Source: Rickettsiales bacterium UBA1997 (GTDB lineage: Bacteria; Pseudomonadota; Alphaproteobacteria; Rickettsiales; UBA1997). From it: DNA of 8,921 nucleotides. The stretch covers positions 1 through 8,921 of the forward strand of contig DDCV01000070.1 in the NCBI GenBank assembly GCA_002335845.1. The letters are read 5' to 3'. Positions 1 through 6,509 of the stretch are shown here, piece by piece. The translations under genes and the position numbers were made by a program. The notes under the pieces are model-generated. The model ran no database searches and was not told the origin of the DNA. It saw nothing but the letters and a program-made list of their open reading frames with translations. How positions within the stretch are numbered: position 1 is the stretch's first letter; each line of letters begins with the position of its first letter.

Positions 1-225
1 TGACACGGAGGGTTGGACGTTCTCAAATTAAATTACAAATTCAGTTATTAACCAGTGCGCTAAATAGTTAACTTTTAACTGCGGTATTTTCTTTCTTGAA
101 ACTCGTCGAAAAAACCAAAGTAGCAGTAACTGCGGATTTCAACAAGATATTCAAAAAAATCTTTTTGTTAAAAGGTCAACTAGTTAGTGCGCGGGTTAAT
201 ATCTACAATGATTTTGATAGTATAA

Positions 226-759
226 TTATTTACAAATTTCTTTCATGCGTAAATAAGCTTTTGTTATTCCTCGAAGAGAATATTCATCAACAGCGTAAGT
301 TCCAATATTTGAATCACTTCTTACTTTTAAAATAGCGCTCTTAAGAATTGTTTGTATAAGTTTTATATCTTCATATTTTGTACGCGCCCATGCATTTTTT
401 CCTTTGGCAAGGATTTTAAATTGCGTATTATCAACTGTTATAAAAACTTCACTATTTTTTTTATAATCAAAGCCGCCAAAGGCACTAAATTCTTCTTCAT
501 TGGTTTCTTGGTAATGAGTAATCATGATGTAAGGACGCTTTCTTGAACTATGATTGCTTTTGCTAGAAGTTGGGTAGGCCGATATATAGCATATTTTTGG
601 TTCTAATTCTGCGGTTTTAATTTCATAAACCGTCCAATCAAAAAAGCTGCTATCAATAATTTGAGATTTGGCAGGCGCAACAAAGAGGTGCAGTAAGGTA
701 AAAAAATATAAGAAAAAAAATATGATCTTATTTGGGGCATTTCTTAAAAAAACTTTCAT
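226..759 (-). CDS. Secreted IalB-family (invasion-associated locus B) protein
   Basis: A 177-residue protein with a signal peptide: basic start (R6, K11), a hydrophobic run at about residues 12-29, and likely cleavage after A-K-S near residue 32. The mature part fits the IalB family: W42 early, C57 in K-I-C-Y, R73-K-R-P-Y-I, a G-G-F-D-Y-K turn near 95-100, A-W-A near 123-125, and a tail with Y-S-L-R-G-I-T-K-A ending in C176. C57 and C176 could form a disulfide, implying a periplasmic or surface location. IalB proteins were named in Bartonella for erythrocyte invasion but occur widely in alphaproteobacteria, often with no proven role. The gene is last in the operon, 6 bases after the polyprenyl synthase stop, with no clear Shine-Dalgarno of its own. 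The family call rests on pattern recognition and is fairly firm; a virulence role is not shown. Confidence 0.75.
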   Translation of the reverse strand: MKVFLRNAPNKIIFFFLYFFTLLHLFVAPAKSQIIDSSFFDWTVYEIKTAELEPKICYISAYPTSSKSNHSSRKRPYIMITHYQETNEEEFSAFGGFDYKKNSEVFITVDNTQFKILAKGKNAWARTKYEDIKLIQTILKSAILKVRSDSNIGTYAVDEYSLRGITKAYLRMKEICK

Positions 760-765
760 CTACTT

Positions 766-1755
766 TTATTTTACCCTAGAAGAGGAATGATTTAACATTG
801 ATATTAGTCTTTGTTTTTCACTATTATCATCAAATATTTTTAGATTATCTATCGCCTTATCCTTGTATGATTTAACAACTTGTTTGCACTGGGTTAATAT
901 ATCGTATTTTGCAATTAAATCCATTATTTTACGCAGATTTTCATCATTTTTAATGGACATTAAATTATCTTGGTGAATCTTGTTAATAATATCCCTCTCT
1001 TGAGTTGATGCTTGTTGATAAAGTTTAATTAGCGGCAAAGTAACTTTTCCTTCAAAGAAGTCATCGCCAATTTTTTTACCAAGATTTTGCTGTGTAGCTG
1101 TATAATCCAAGATATCATCAATAATTTGAAATATTATTCCAAGATTTTTACCAAACTCCTGCAATGCTAAAAATTCTTCTTCGCTCTTACTGGCAATAAT
1201 TGCTGGAACGCAGCATGCCGAAGAAAAAAGAATGGCAGTTTTGCCATAAATTATTTTTATATAAGTTTCAAACTCAATATCAATATTGTTTGAATTTTCA
1301 AGCTGCATAACCTCGCCATCCGCCATTATTGATGAAGTCTTAGCTAGTAAATCAAGAGCTTTTAAGCTATCGCTTTTAACCATCAACTGAAATGCAATTG
1401 AAAAAATGTAATCCCCAACTAATATGCTAGCTTTATTATCCCAAATAGAATTGGCGGTTTGTTGATTGCGACGCATCAAGCTATTATCAACAACATCGTC
1501 ATGAAGCAATGTAGCGCTGTGAATCATCTCAACAGATGCCGCTAAACTTAAAACTGCTGCATCAATCTCTTGGCAGCACAGATCTGCCGCCATTAGTAAC
1601 AATATTGGTCTAATTCTTTTGCCGCCAGATTTTATAAGATGAGTTGAAATTTCATGAATCAATGGTGATTTGCCCTTGGAAAATTCAAGTATTATTTGGT
1701 CAATTTTTTTGATATGATTGTTGTAAGGCGATATTATTTGTGTGATAGATTGCAT
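766..1755 (-). CDS. ispB: Long-chain polyprenyl diphosphate synthase (octaprenyl type)
   Basis: A trans-isoprenyl diphosphate synthase of 329 residues, the usual length for the family. It adds isopentenyl diphosphate units to an allylic primer. Visible motifs are G-G-K-R-I-R-P (44-50, diphosphate binding), the first aspartate-rich motif L-H-D-D-V-V-D (84-90) followed by R95-R96, G-K-T (171-173), and the second aspartate-rich motif F-Q-I-I-D-D-I-L-D (209-217) with G-K-K-I-G-D-D after it. All magnesium-binding aspartates are intact. Small residues (S80, A81) lie just before the first motif, where bulky residues would shorten the product, so a long product for the ubiquinone side chain is likely. 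Chain length is inferred, not read directly; a shorter-chain enzyme such as IspA is the alternative. It lies in the operon between a small unknown gene (16-base gap) and the IalB-like gene (6-base gap). Confidence 0.9.
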   Translation of the reverse strand: MQSITQIISPYNNHIKKIDQIILEFSKGKSPLIHEISTHLIKSGGKRIRPILLLMAADLCCQEIDAAVLSLAASVEMIHSATLLHDDVVDNSLMRRNQQTANSIWDNKASILVGDYIFSIAFQLMVKSDSLKALDLLAKTSSIMADGEVMQLENSNNIDIEFETYIKIIYGKTAILFSSACCVPAIIASKSEEEFLALQEFGKNLGIIFQIIDDILDYTATQQNLGKKIGDDFFEGKVTLPLIKLYQQASTQERDIINKIHQDNLMSIKNDENLRKIMDLIAKYDILTQCKQVVKSYKDKAIDNLKIFDDNSEKQRLISMLNHSSSRVK

Positions 1756-1771
1756 TTAGTGATACAAATAA

Positions 1772-2083
1772 TTATAGCTGATTTTCATGATAAAGAATCA
1801 AGATTTTATTTTTACATTCCTCAACTTTGGCGGTAATTTTATTCAGAGATTGTCTGATATTGTCGGTTAATTCTTCTGATTCGCCATTTTTAACAAAATC
1901 AATATATTGTGTTGTAACCTCATCTGCGCAAGTTTCAAGGCAATGCACCATGTCTTCAATAATCTCAAATTGATCGCTCGATAATTTGTGAGAGCTATCC
2001 TCAACAGCTCTAATTAATTGATCAGCCAGGCTATAATATTCGATAACCTTGTTATATGTTTGCTCTTGTTTTGAAGTCGCCAT
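1772..2083 (-). CDS. Small helical protein of unknown function
   Basis: I do not recognise this protein. From the ATG at 2083 it has 103 residues. It is acidic, polar and apparently all-helical, with about three amphipathic stretches, two cysteines in the middle (H-C-L-E-T-C) and one near the end (E-E-C-K). There is no signal peptide or membrane segment, so it is probably cytoplasmic. The reading frame extends back to a TTG at 2116, which would overlap the CCA-transferase end and add 11 basic residues. I prefer the ATG because it follows that gene's stop (2094) by 10 bases; neither start has a good ribosome-binding site. It sits tightly between the CCA-adding enzyme and polyprenyl synthase genes, so it is co-transcribed and likely real, but the neighbours do not reveal its role. 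Confidence 0.65.
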   Translation of the reverse strand: MATSKQEQTYNKVIEYYSLADQLIRAVEDSSHKLSSDQFEIIEDMVHCLETCADEVTTQYIDFVKNGESEELTDNIRQSLNKITAKVEECKNKILILYHENQL

Positions 2084-2093
2084 TTGATAATTT

Positions 2094-3344
2094 TTATTTC
2101 GACTTAATTTGGTCAATCATATTAATTAATTCCTGCTTAGTCATTTTAAAGCCTGATTTTATCCAGGCAACCTTACATTTCTTTAGTGCAAACCCTATAT
2201 GCTCAGGACTATCTTGATTTTCTAAGTCAAGTTGCAAGATATCAGCTCCCTTTATAGGGAAATTAGCTACCATATATTCCTTAAAAAAATCAAGAGTTTG
2301 TTTTAATTTATCCATGTTTATTTCAACATCAAGCCGCATTTGTAAAAATAGATAAAAATCTTGGATCAAATCATGGTCTTGATTTGCCATGATTTCTAAA
2401 AATTCATCAGAATTGCGTTCCACATCATAATTATCTTTACAAAATTTAAGATATTTAAACTCTTTTTTTGTTAGGCAAAGATTATTTTTTAATTTTCCTA
2501 GCTCTATTTTATCATCAATAAAAAGGGCCGCTATTTTTAGATTTTGTGAAACCGTTAAATCCAGTTTTTTAGATAATTCTAGCAAGTTAAAAAATCTTTT
2601 AAGATGAAGATTAGTTTCGAATAATGTGATAAAAAAACCTTTATTTTGCATAACCTCCAAGGCTTCAGAAAATTTTTTACGATCGCTAGAAATATTACTG
2701 TTGGCAATTATTTTTAGAAATTCATCACGAATACGAGGTTTTGATAGTTTTTTGAGGTTGTTTTGTAAATATATGCATGATTCTAAATTTTCTTGATTTA
2801 GCTTGCTGCTAAAGCGCACGCTAAATCTAAAGAAGCGTAAAATTCTTAAATAATCTTCGGATATTCTTTGCTGACTAACGCCAATAAATTGAAGATTTTT
2901 TTTCTTAAGATCAGTGAGGCCAGAGAAATAATCATAAATTTTACCATTCATATCCATATAAAGAGCATTTATGGTAAAATCCCTTCTTTTGGCATCTTCA
3001 AGAAAATCGCATGAAAACTCTACTTGGCAATGGCGGCCATCATATTCATATTCACGCCTTAAGGTAGTGATCTCGTAATTATTGCCATTAATAATCGCAA
3101 TGATGGTGCCAAATTTTTCTGCTAGATCTACATATTTAATATTATTGGCAATAAGAATCTTTTTGACTTCTAGGGGTTGATAAGTGGTGGCAAAATCAAA
3201 ATCATGGACTTTGCTATCAAGCAATAAATCTCGAACTGCCCCTCCAACCAGCCTTATTTCACTGCCAAAGATCGCAAAAATATTACGCACCTCCATTGGT
3301 AATTTTTGCAGAAGATGGTCTTGGATATTAGGCTTTGTTAACAT
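2094..3344 (-). CDS. cca: CCA tRNA nucleotidyltransferase / poly(A) polymerase family
   Basis: A class II nucleotidyltransferase of 416 residues that adds or repairs the 3' CCA end of tRNAs using CTP and ATP. The N-terminal head shows R-L-V-G-G-A-V-R-D (31-39) with D-F-D (48-50), which holds the two metal-binding carboxylates. Next come R-R-D-F-T-I-N-A-L (120-128) and the neck signature R-I-L-R-F-F-R-F (167-174). The rest is the helical body and tail, with no HD phosphohydrolase motif. Length and layout match the alphaproteobacterial CCA-adding type. Poly(A) polymerase (PcnB) shares these motifs and is the main alternative, but a single copy in a small genome is more likely the essential CCA enzyme. 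The gene starts at ATG 3344, 4 bases after the LpxI stop, implying coupled translation. Confidence 0.88.
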   Translation of the reverse strand: MLTKPNIQDHLLQKLPMEVRNIFAIFGSEIRLVGGAVRDLLLDSKVHDFDFATTYQPLEVKKILIANNIKYVDLAEKFGTIIAIINGNNYEITTLRREYEYDGRHCQVEFSCDFLEDAKRRDFTINALYMDMNGKIYDYFSGLTDLKKKNLQFIGVSQQRISEDYLRILRFFRFSVRFSSKLNQENLESCIYLQNNLKKLSKPRIRDEFLKIIANSNISSDRKKFSEALEVMQNKGFFITLFETNLHLKRFFNLLELSKKLDLTVSQNLKIAALFIDDKIELGKLKNNLCLTKKEFKYLKFCKDNYDVERNSDEFLEIMANQDHDLIQDFYLFLQMRLDVEINMDKLKQTLDFFKEYMVANFPIKGADILQLDLENQDSPEHIGFALKKCKVAWIKSGFKMTKQELINMIDQIKSK

Positions 3345-3348
3345 ATTA

Positions 3349-4167
3349 TTATATCACGATAATAAAAATTCCCAACTCATTAGCCTTTTGAACAACTTGC
3401 TCTTTTTGTAAAATTAAAGTTGATTTAGCTTCAATAGCAATGCCCCTTATTTGGGAATCATGACAGGCTTTAATAGTGTCTAGCCCTATTGTTGGTAGGT
3501 CAGCTTTGTGGCTTTGCTTTCTTTTTTTTAACTTCACTAAAATTGAATCTTGCTTATAGGCTGATTTAAGATTTTTCAAATTATTAATCATATCATCGGT
3601 GCCAGCTAGACCTTCGACAGATATTATTTGTTTTTGCGCTATAATAACTGACTGCCCGACATCAAATACAGAAAATTTTTTGATTGCCTTATGGGCAATT
3701 TTAATATTTTCAAAATCACTATCTGAAGGCTTTATTGATGTTAAAATACTCTTTTTTTTGATTTGGCAATCAAGAATTTGATCTATTGATAATACTTTTA
3801 TATTTCTTTTTTCAAAAAACTGAATTACCGATCTCAAAACTGCATCATCTCCTAAGATTTTGTTAGCTAATATTTTGCCTAATAATATTTTGCCAGTTTT
3901 ATCAATTTTTAACTTAGAAAAATTAGGCTTATTAACGGCGCCAGCAAAAATAATATTTTTGATATTATTGCTTTTCATTTGCTGCAGGATTTTTTCTACC
4001 TCACCATAATCAAAAAATATTGGCTTAAATTTATCATAACTTATCTCATAAGTTTCGGATTTAAGCAGGAAAATAAAAAATGGTGTGTGCTCTTTTTCAA
4101 ATTTCTCGATAATTAATTGCGGTAATAAGCCTCTGCCAGCTATTATTGCAATTGGCCCTTCTTTCAT
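3349..4167 (-). CDS. lpxI: LpxI, UDP-2,3-diacylglucosamine hydrolase (lipid A synthesis)
   Basis: LpxI cleaves UDP-2,3-diacylglucosamine to lipid X and UMP, the fourth step of lipid A synthesis, and replaces LpxH in many alphaproteobacteria. The 272-residue length is normal. Visible family blocks are A-G-R-G-L-L-P (10-16), F-A-G-A-V-N-K-P (74-81), G-D-D-A-V-L-R (106-112), F-D-V-G-Q-S-V-I (168-175), E-G-L-A-G-T-D-D-M-I (185-194) and K-A-D-L-P-T-I-G (221-228). D223 in the last block probably corresponds to the catalytic aspartate known from Caulobacter LpxI. The start codon overlaps the stop of the upstream reductase gene as ATGA (4164-4167), a typical coupled junction. Its presence implies that the organism makes lipid A, which is informative because Anaplasmataceae lack this pathway and Rickettsiaceae keep it. 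Confidence 0.92.
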   Translation of the reverse strand: MKEGPIAIIAGRGLLPQLIIEKFEKEHTPFFIFLLKSETYEISYDKFKPIFFDYGEVEKILQQMKSNNIKNIIFAGAVNKPNFSKLKIDKTGKILLGKILANKILGDDAVLRSVIQFFEKRNIKVLSIDQILDCQIKKKSILTSIKPSDSDFENIKIAHKAIKKFSVFDVGQSVIIAQKQIISVEGLAGTDDMINNLKNLKSAYKQDSILVKLKKRKQSHKADLPTIGLDTIKACHDSQIRGIAIEAKSTLILQKEQVVQKANELGIFIIVI

Positions 4168-4907
4168 CCTTGTTGATTTAAATTGGCGCCGCCATCGACA
4201 TATAATATTTGTCCATTAACAAATTCATTTTGAATAAGATAATTCAGGGCTTGAGTTATATTTGTTGGATCGGCCTCATATTTTAGAGGATTATTTTTAT
4301 TATCAAATTTTGGATTATTGTCAATTGGAGGCAGTATTATACCTGGCGCAATAGCATTGGTACGAATATTTGGAGCTAATTCCATAGCTAGCATTTGCGT
4401 TAGATTTGCCAAGGATTTTTTGCTTAGATTGTAATAAAAATAACTTGTTTCAAAACGCGTTATATTTTTATCAACCATATTGATAATCTGAGCATTCTTA
4501 TGATTCTTTTTCTTCACATTATTAGCAAAGCTTTGGGACAAAATAACAGGTGAAGTAAAATGAATATTTTGGTTTTTTTCTAACTTAGTTAAGAAATCAT
4601 CTTGAGTAAAGTTAGTTTTTTCAAAGATGGAAGCATTATTAATTAATAAACTCCAATCAGGAAAGTTACTCGTCATATAGCTAGATAGCTTTTGTGTTTG
4701 ACGAATGTCACAAAGATCACATTTATAAGGGCGACATTTTCTACCAAATGTATCTTCAATCTCTGTCGCAAGATTATTGGCATCTTTGGCGGAATTATTA
4801 AAGCTTATGACGATATCATAACCAATTTGTGCCAAATTAAGAGCCATGTGGCGACCTATTCTCTTGGCTCCGCCAGTAATTAAGGCAGTTTTTGATTTGT
4901 TAGTCAT
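4164..4907 (-). CDS. Short-chain reductase of the PTR1/FolM (pteridine reductase) type
   Basis: A 247-residue NAD(P)-dependent short-chain dehydrogenase/reductase. The cofactor loop reads T-G-G-A-K-R-I-G (11-18); an arginine here is typical of NADPH-using pteridine reductases. N-N-A-S lies at 90-93. The catalytic block is I-I-N-M-V-D with D146, then Y159 and K163. The D, Y and K spacing (13 and 17 residues) equals that of Leishmania PTR1 (D181, Y194, K198), and the N-M-V-D replaces the usual serine motif. A-P-G-I and Y-V-D-G-G follow near the end. The likely role is reduction of dihydropterins or dihydrofolate in the cytoplasm, as with FolM. The substrate is inferred; an ordinary SDR with another substrate is possible. 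It overlaps the upstream methyltransferase-like gene by 8 bases and LpxI by 4. Confidence 0.82.
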   Translation of the reverse strand: MTNKSKTALITGGAKRIGRHMALNLAQIGYDIVISFNNSAKDANNLATEIEDTFGRKCRPYKCDLCDIRQTQKLSSYMTSNFPDWSLLINNASIFEKTNFTQDDFLTKLEKNQNIHFTSPVILSQSFANNVKKKNHKNAQIINMVDKNITRFETSYFYYNLSKKSLANLTQMLAMELAPNIRTNAIAPGIILPPIDNNPKFDNKNNPLKYEADPTNITQALNYLIQNEFVNGQILYVDGGANLNQQG

Positions 4908-5592
4908 ATGTTAATTTTGTAAAAAAAGTTGTTTTTTTGGGTTTAATTTGGCCCGGTGCAATACCAAGAAAATCTTGAGATGTAAAATCATTTTCATCCA
5001 GAAATCTAAAGATCTTTTTATAAGATTTACGCTGTGAATCGTCAAGGATTATAGAGCCTTTTTTTCTCAAAAATTTTATTGAATTACAAGAGCAAGAAAA
5101 TCTTTTCAAAGAATCAATAATTATAAAACTAAATAATTGCTTAATCTCATCTAGAAAATTCTCGTAAATACTGTTATCTTGGCCATTTTTTATTAAAAAA
5201 ATAACACCATTACCATGATAAAAAAAGTCATCAACATTATTAATAATGTTATCTTTTAATATGATTCTATTATGGTTATTAGATGCTTTTTCGCAAGAAA
5301 TCTTCTCTTTTATGATATTAAACCATATTTCATTAGTTTCCAAAGAAATTATATTTTTAACTATTTTGCTAAAAAATAGAGTCGACGCTCCGCAACCAAA
5401 TTCAAAGATAGAATCTTGATTAGTTAAATTGTTTTTTAAGAATTCTATAGCCGGATATGTCATCCATGGTAAATATTCACCATTTTTATCCTGCGACAAT
5501 CCAGAATTAAAAGATTTTACCCACCCCTCTTTATTGACCTTAAATTGATCTTGGAAATTTTTTTTATAATTCAAGCTTTTCAATTTTTGCAC
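4900..5592 (-). CDS. SAM-dependent methyltransferase-like protein
   Basis: A Rossmann-fold, class I methyltransferase-like protein of about 230 residues. Motif I is F-E-F-G-C-G-A-S-T (63-71). The acidic residue expected to hold the SAM ribose is E85 in I-S-L-E-T-N. A core strand, F-I-I-I-D-S (156-161), and a later strand ending I-I-L-D-D-S (181-186) follow. The P-W-M-T-Y-P-A-I-E-F lead-in (42-51) belongs to the same domain. The substrate cannot be read. The start is uncertain: the reading frame opens with GTG at 5592, inside the last 29 bases of the amidotransferase gene. TTG codons at 5583 and 5574 are alternatives, and the first ATG (residue 44) lies too deep in the conserved part. No good Shine-Dalgarno is seen, so translation is probably coupled to the gene before it. 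Confidence 0.75.
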   Translation of the reverse strand: MQKLKSLNYKKNFQDQFKVNKEGWVKSFNSGLSQDKNGEYLPWMTYPAIEFLKNNLTNQDSIFEFGCGASTLFFSKIVKNIISLETNEIWFNIIKEKISCEKASNNHNRIILKDNIINNVDDFFYHGNGVIFLIKNGQDNSIYENFLDEIKQLFSFIIIDSLKRFSCSCNSIKFLRKKGSIILDDSQRKSYKKIFRFLDENDFTSQDFLGIAPGQIKPKKTTFFTKLTYD

Positions 5593-6394
5593 TATTATTG
5601 CTAAAAGTTACAAATGAACTTGGCGGAACTTCTTGCCAGCTATCACTAAAATCATCCAAAGGTTCGGAAACAATAACTACGCTATTTTTGGGCATCGAAC
5701 TATAATCCTGATTAATATCTTGTAAACACCTAACATTGGTTGAATAATATTGGCTATTTTGCACTTTTTCAGTTGAGTAGCGCACAGTGTAGATTGATTT
5801 ACCATCACTAACGGCGCATGAAAGCTGAAAATAAGGCTCGGTATTATTTCTAGCTATAATGTCATTTAAATATTTGATGGTTTTTTCAAAAGCTAATTTT
5901 GGATTTTCCTCAAGGCCAAATTGAATGGCGAGCATAAAAATGCTTTCACTATCTGTATCTCCTCTGATCAAATTAAATAATTCTGGCTCTAGATTAAACA
6001 ATAATTCCCGTCTAATTTTGTCAAATTCACTTATTGAGCCATTATGTTGAAATAGCCAGTTTTTATATTTAAATGGGTGGGCATTGCTTCTTTGGATTGC
6101 CCCAACATTAGCAGATCTAATATGCGACATAAAAATATTAGCCTTAACTTGCGAACATATTTCTGATAGGTTTTCATTGGCCCAAGCTGGCTCTGCGGTT
6201 TTAAAAAGCCCAGGTTCTTGCTGTTTGTCATACCAACCAATGCCAAAGCCATCACCATTGGTTGCTAAAATGCTACCATCTTTGTGAAATGACATTTTAG
6301 AATTCAAGCTTTGCTCCAATAATGATGCAGAAGGCTTTATAATTACTGTATCCATAAAGATGGGATCTCCAACATAAGCTAACCAGCGACACAT
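5564..6394 (-). CDS. Class II glutamine amidotransferase (YafJ/EgtC-like)
   Basis: A stand-alone class II (N-terminal nucleophile) glutamine amidotransferase domain of 276 residues. Cys2, exposed after removal of the initiator methionine, is the expected nucleophile (M-C-R-W-L-A-Y). Other family blocks are N-G-D-G-F-G-I-G-W-Y (46-55), S-H-I-R-S-A (90-95), N-A-H-P-F (104-108), H-N-G-S (117-120) and G-D-T-D-S-E (145-150). The family includes YafJ, EgtC (which removes a gamma-glutamyl group in ergothioneine synthesis) and yeast Dug3, so the reaction is probably hydrolysis of a gamma-glutamyl amide. The substrate is not evident. No synthase domain is fused, and no ergothioneine genes are visible nearby. 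It is first in the eight-gene operon, and its stop lies inside the next gene. Confidence 0.88.
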   Translation of the reverse strand: MCRWLAYVGDPIFMDTVIIKPSASLLEQSLNSKMSFHKDGSILATNGDGFGIGWYDKQQEPGLFKTAEPAWANENLSEICSQVKANIFMSHIRSANVGAIQRSNAHPFKYKNWLFQHNGSISEFDKIRRELLFNLEPELFNLIRGDTDSESIFMLAIQFGLEENPKLAFEKTIKYLNDIIARNNTEPYFQLSCAVSDGKSIYTVRYSTEKVQNSQYYSTNVRCLQDINQDYSSMPKNSVVIVSEPLDDFSDSWQEVPPSSFVTFSNNSAKIEKLEL

Positions 6395-6509
6395 AATATC
6401 TTGAAAATATTTAATAAGAAACTAAATGAAAAATCACGTTAATCCTAACTTTTATTAACTTTTAATCAAAAAGATAGGGTTAAATAATACAACAAAATTA
6501 GGAGGCTAT
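6395..6509. promoter_or_regulatory. Divergent promoter spacer with tandem 10-base repeats
   Basis: This 115-base spacer is the only place for promoters of both the minus-strand operon and the plus-strand Hsp20-like gene. Two near-identical 10-mers stand head to tail: AACTTTTATT (6447-6456) and AACTTTTAAT (6457-6466). A spacing of one helical turn would suit a dimeric regulator. AATAAT (6483-6488) matches five of six positions of a -10 box for the plus-strand gene, but no convincing -35 box stands 16-18 bases before it. For the operon, a weak pair on the minus strand is TTGATT (6464-6469) with TAGGAT (6442-6447). CTTGAA (6400-6405) resembles a heat-shock -35 box, but no matching -10 box follows. 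The individual elements are tentative because A+T-rich DNA produces such matches by chance. Confidence 0.4.
6500..6505 (+). promoter_or_regulatory. Consensus ribosome-binding site AGGAGG
   Basis: AGGAGG ends 4 bases before the ATG at 6510 and fixes that start. It is the only full Shine-Dalgarno sequence I find before a gene in this window, and suggests efficient independent translation. Confidence 0.85.

Larger units (their letters stand above)
226..6394 (-). other. Predicted eight-gene operon
   Basis: Eight minus-strand genes follow each other with junctions of -29, -8, -4, +4, +10, +16 and +6 bases in transcription order. None of the gaps is large enough for a promoter and terminator, so one transcript from the 6395-6509 spacer is the simplest reading. 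Internal genes lack recognisable Shine-Dalgarno sequences, which fits translational coupling. The functions are mixed: amidotransferase, methyltransferase, reductase, lipid A, tRNA end repair, quinone side chain and secreted protein. Confidence 0.7.

Noticed and set aside
3..71. Plus-strand open stretch from the left edge to TAA 69-71, possibly the end of a gene
   Set aside because: Only 22 codons, with no recognisable protein end; the other two plus frames are also briefly open, so there is no support for coding.
68..78. CtrA-type regulatory site (TTAA, spacer, TTAA)
   Set aside because: The two TTAA blocks are 3 bases apart, not 7, here and at 6455-6465; A+T-rich DNA gives such matches easily.
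75..180. Minus-strand short frame giving a hydrophobic peptide that could be a signal peptide or lipoprotein remnant
   Set aside because: About 28 codons, TTG start only, no ribosome-binding site, no lipobox cysteine.
1..225. tRNA, tmRNA or other structured RNA in the left spacer
   Set aside because: I looked for a cloverleaf with a T-loop and for a tmRNA tag frame. GCAGTAACTGC (124-134) forms only a 5-base arm pair and no complete RNA fold is apparent.
72..335. Plus-strand open frame (96-335 from a TTG)
   Set aside because: No ATG or ribosome-binding site, the product resembles nothing, and its second half is antisense to the IalB-like gene.
6400..6430. Heat-shock sigma-32 promoter for the Hsp20-like gene
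   Set aside because: CTTGAA resembles the -35 box, but no CCCCAT-like -10 box follows at the right distance.
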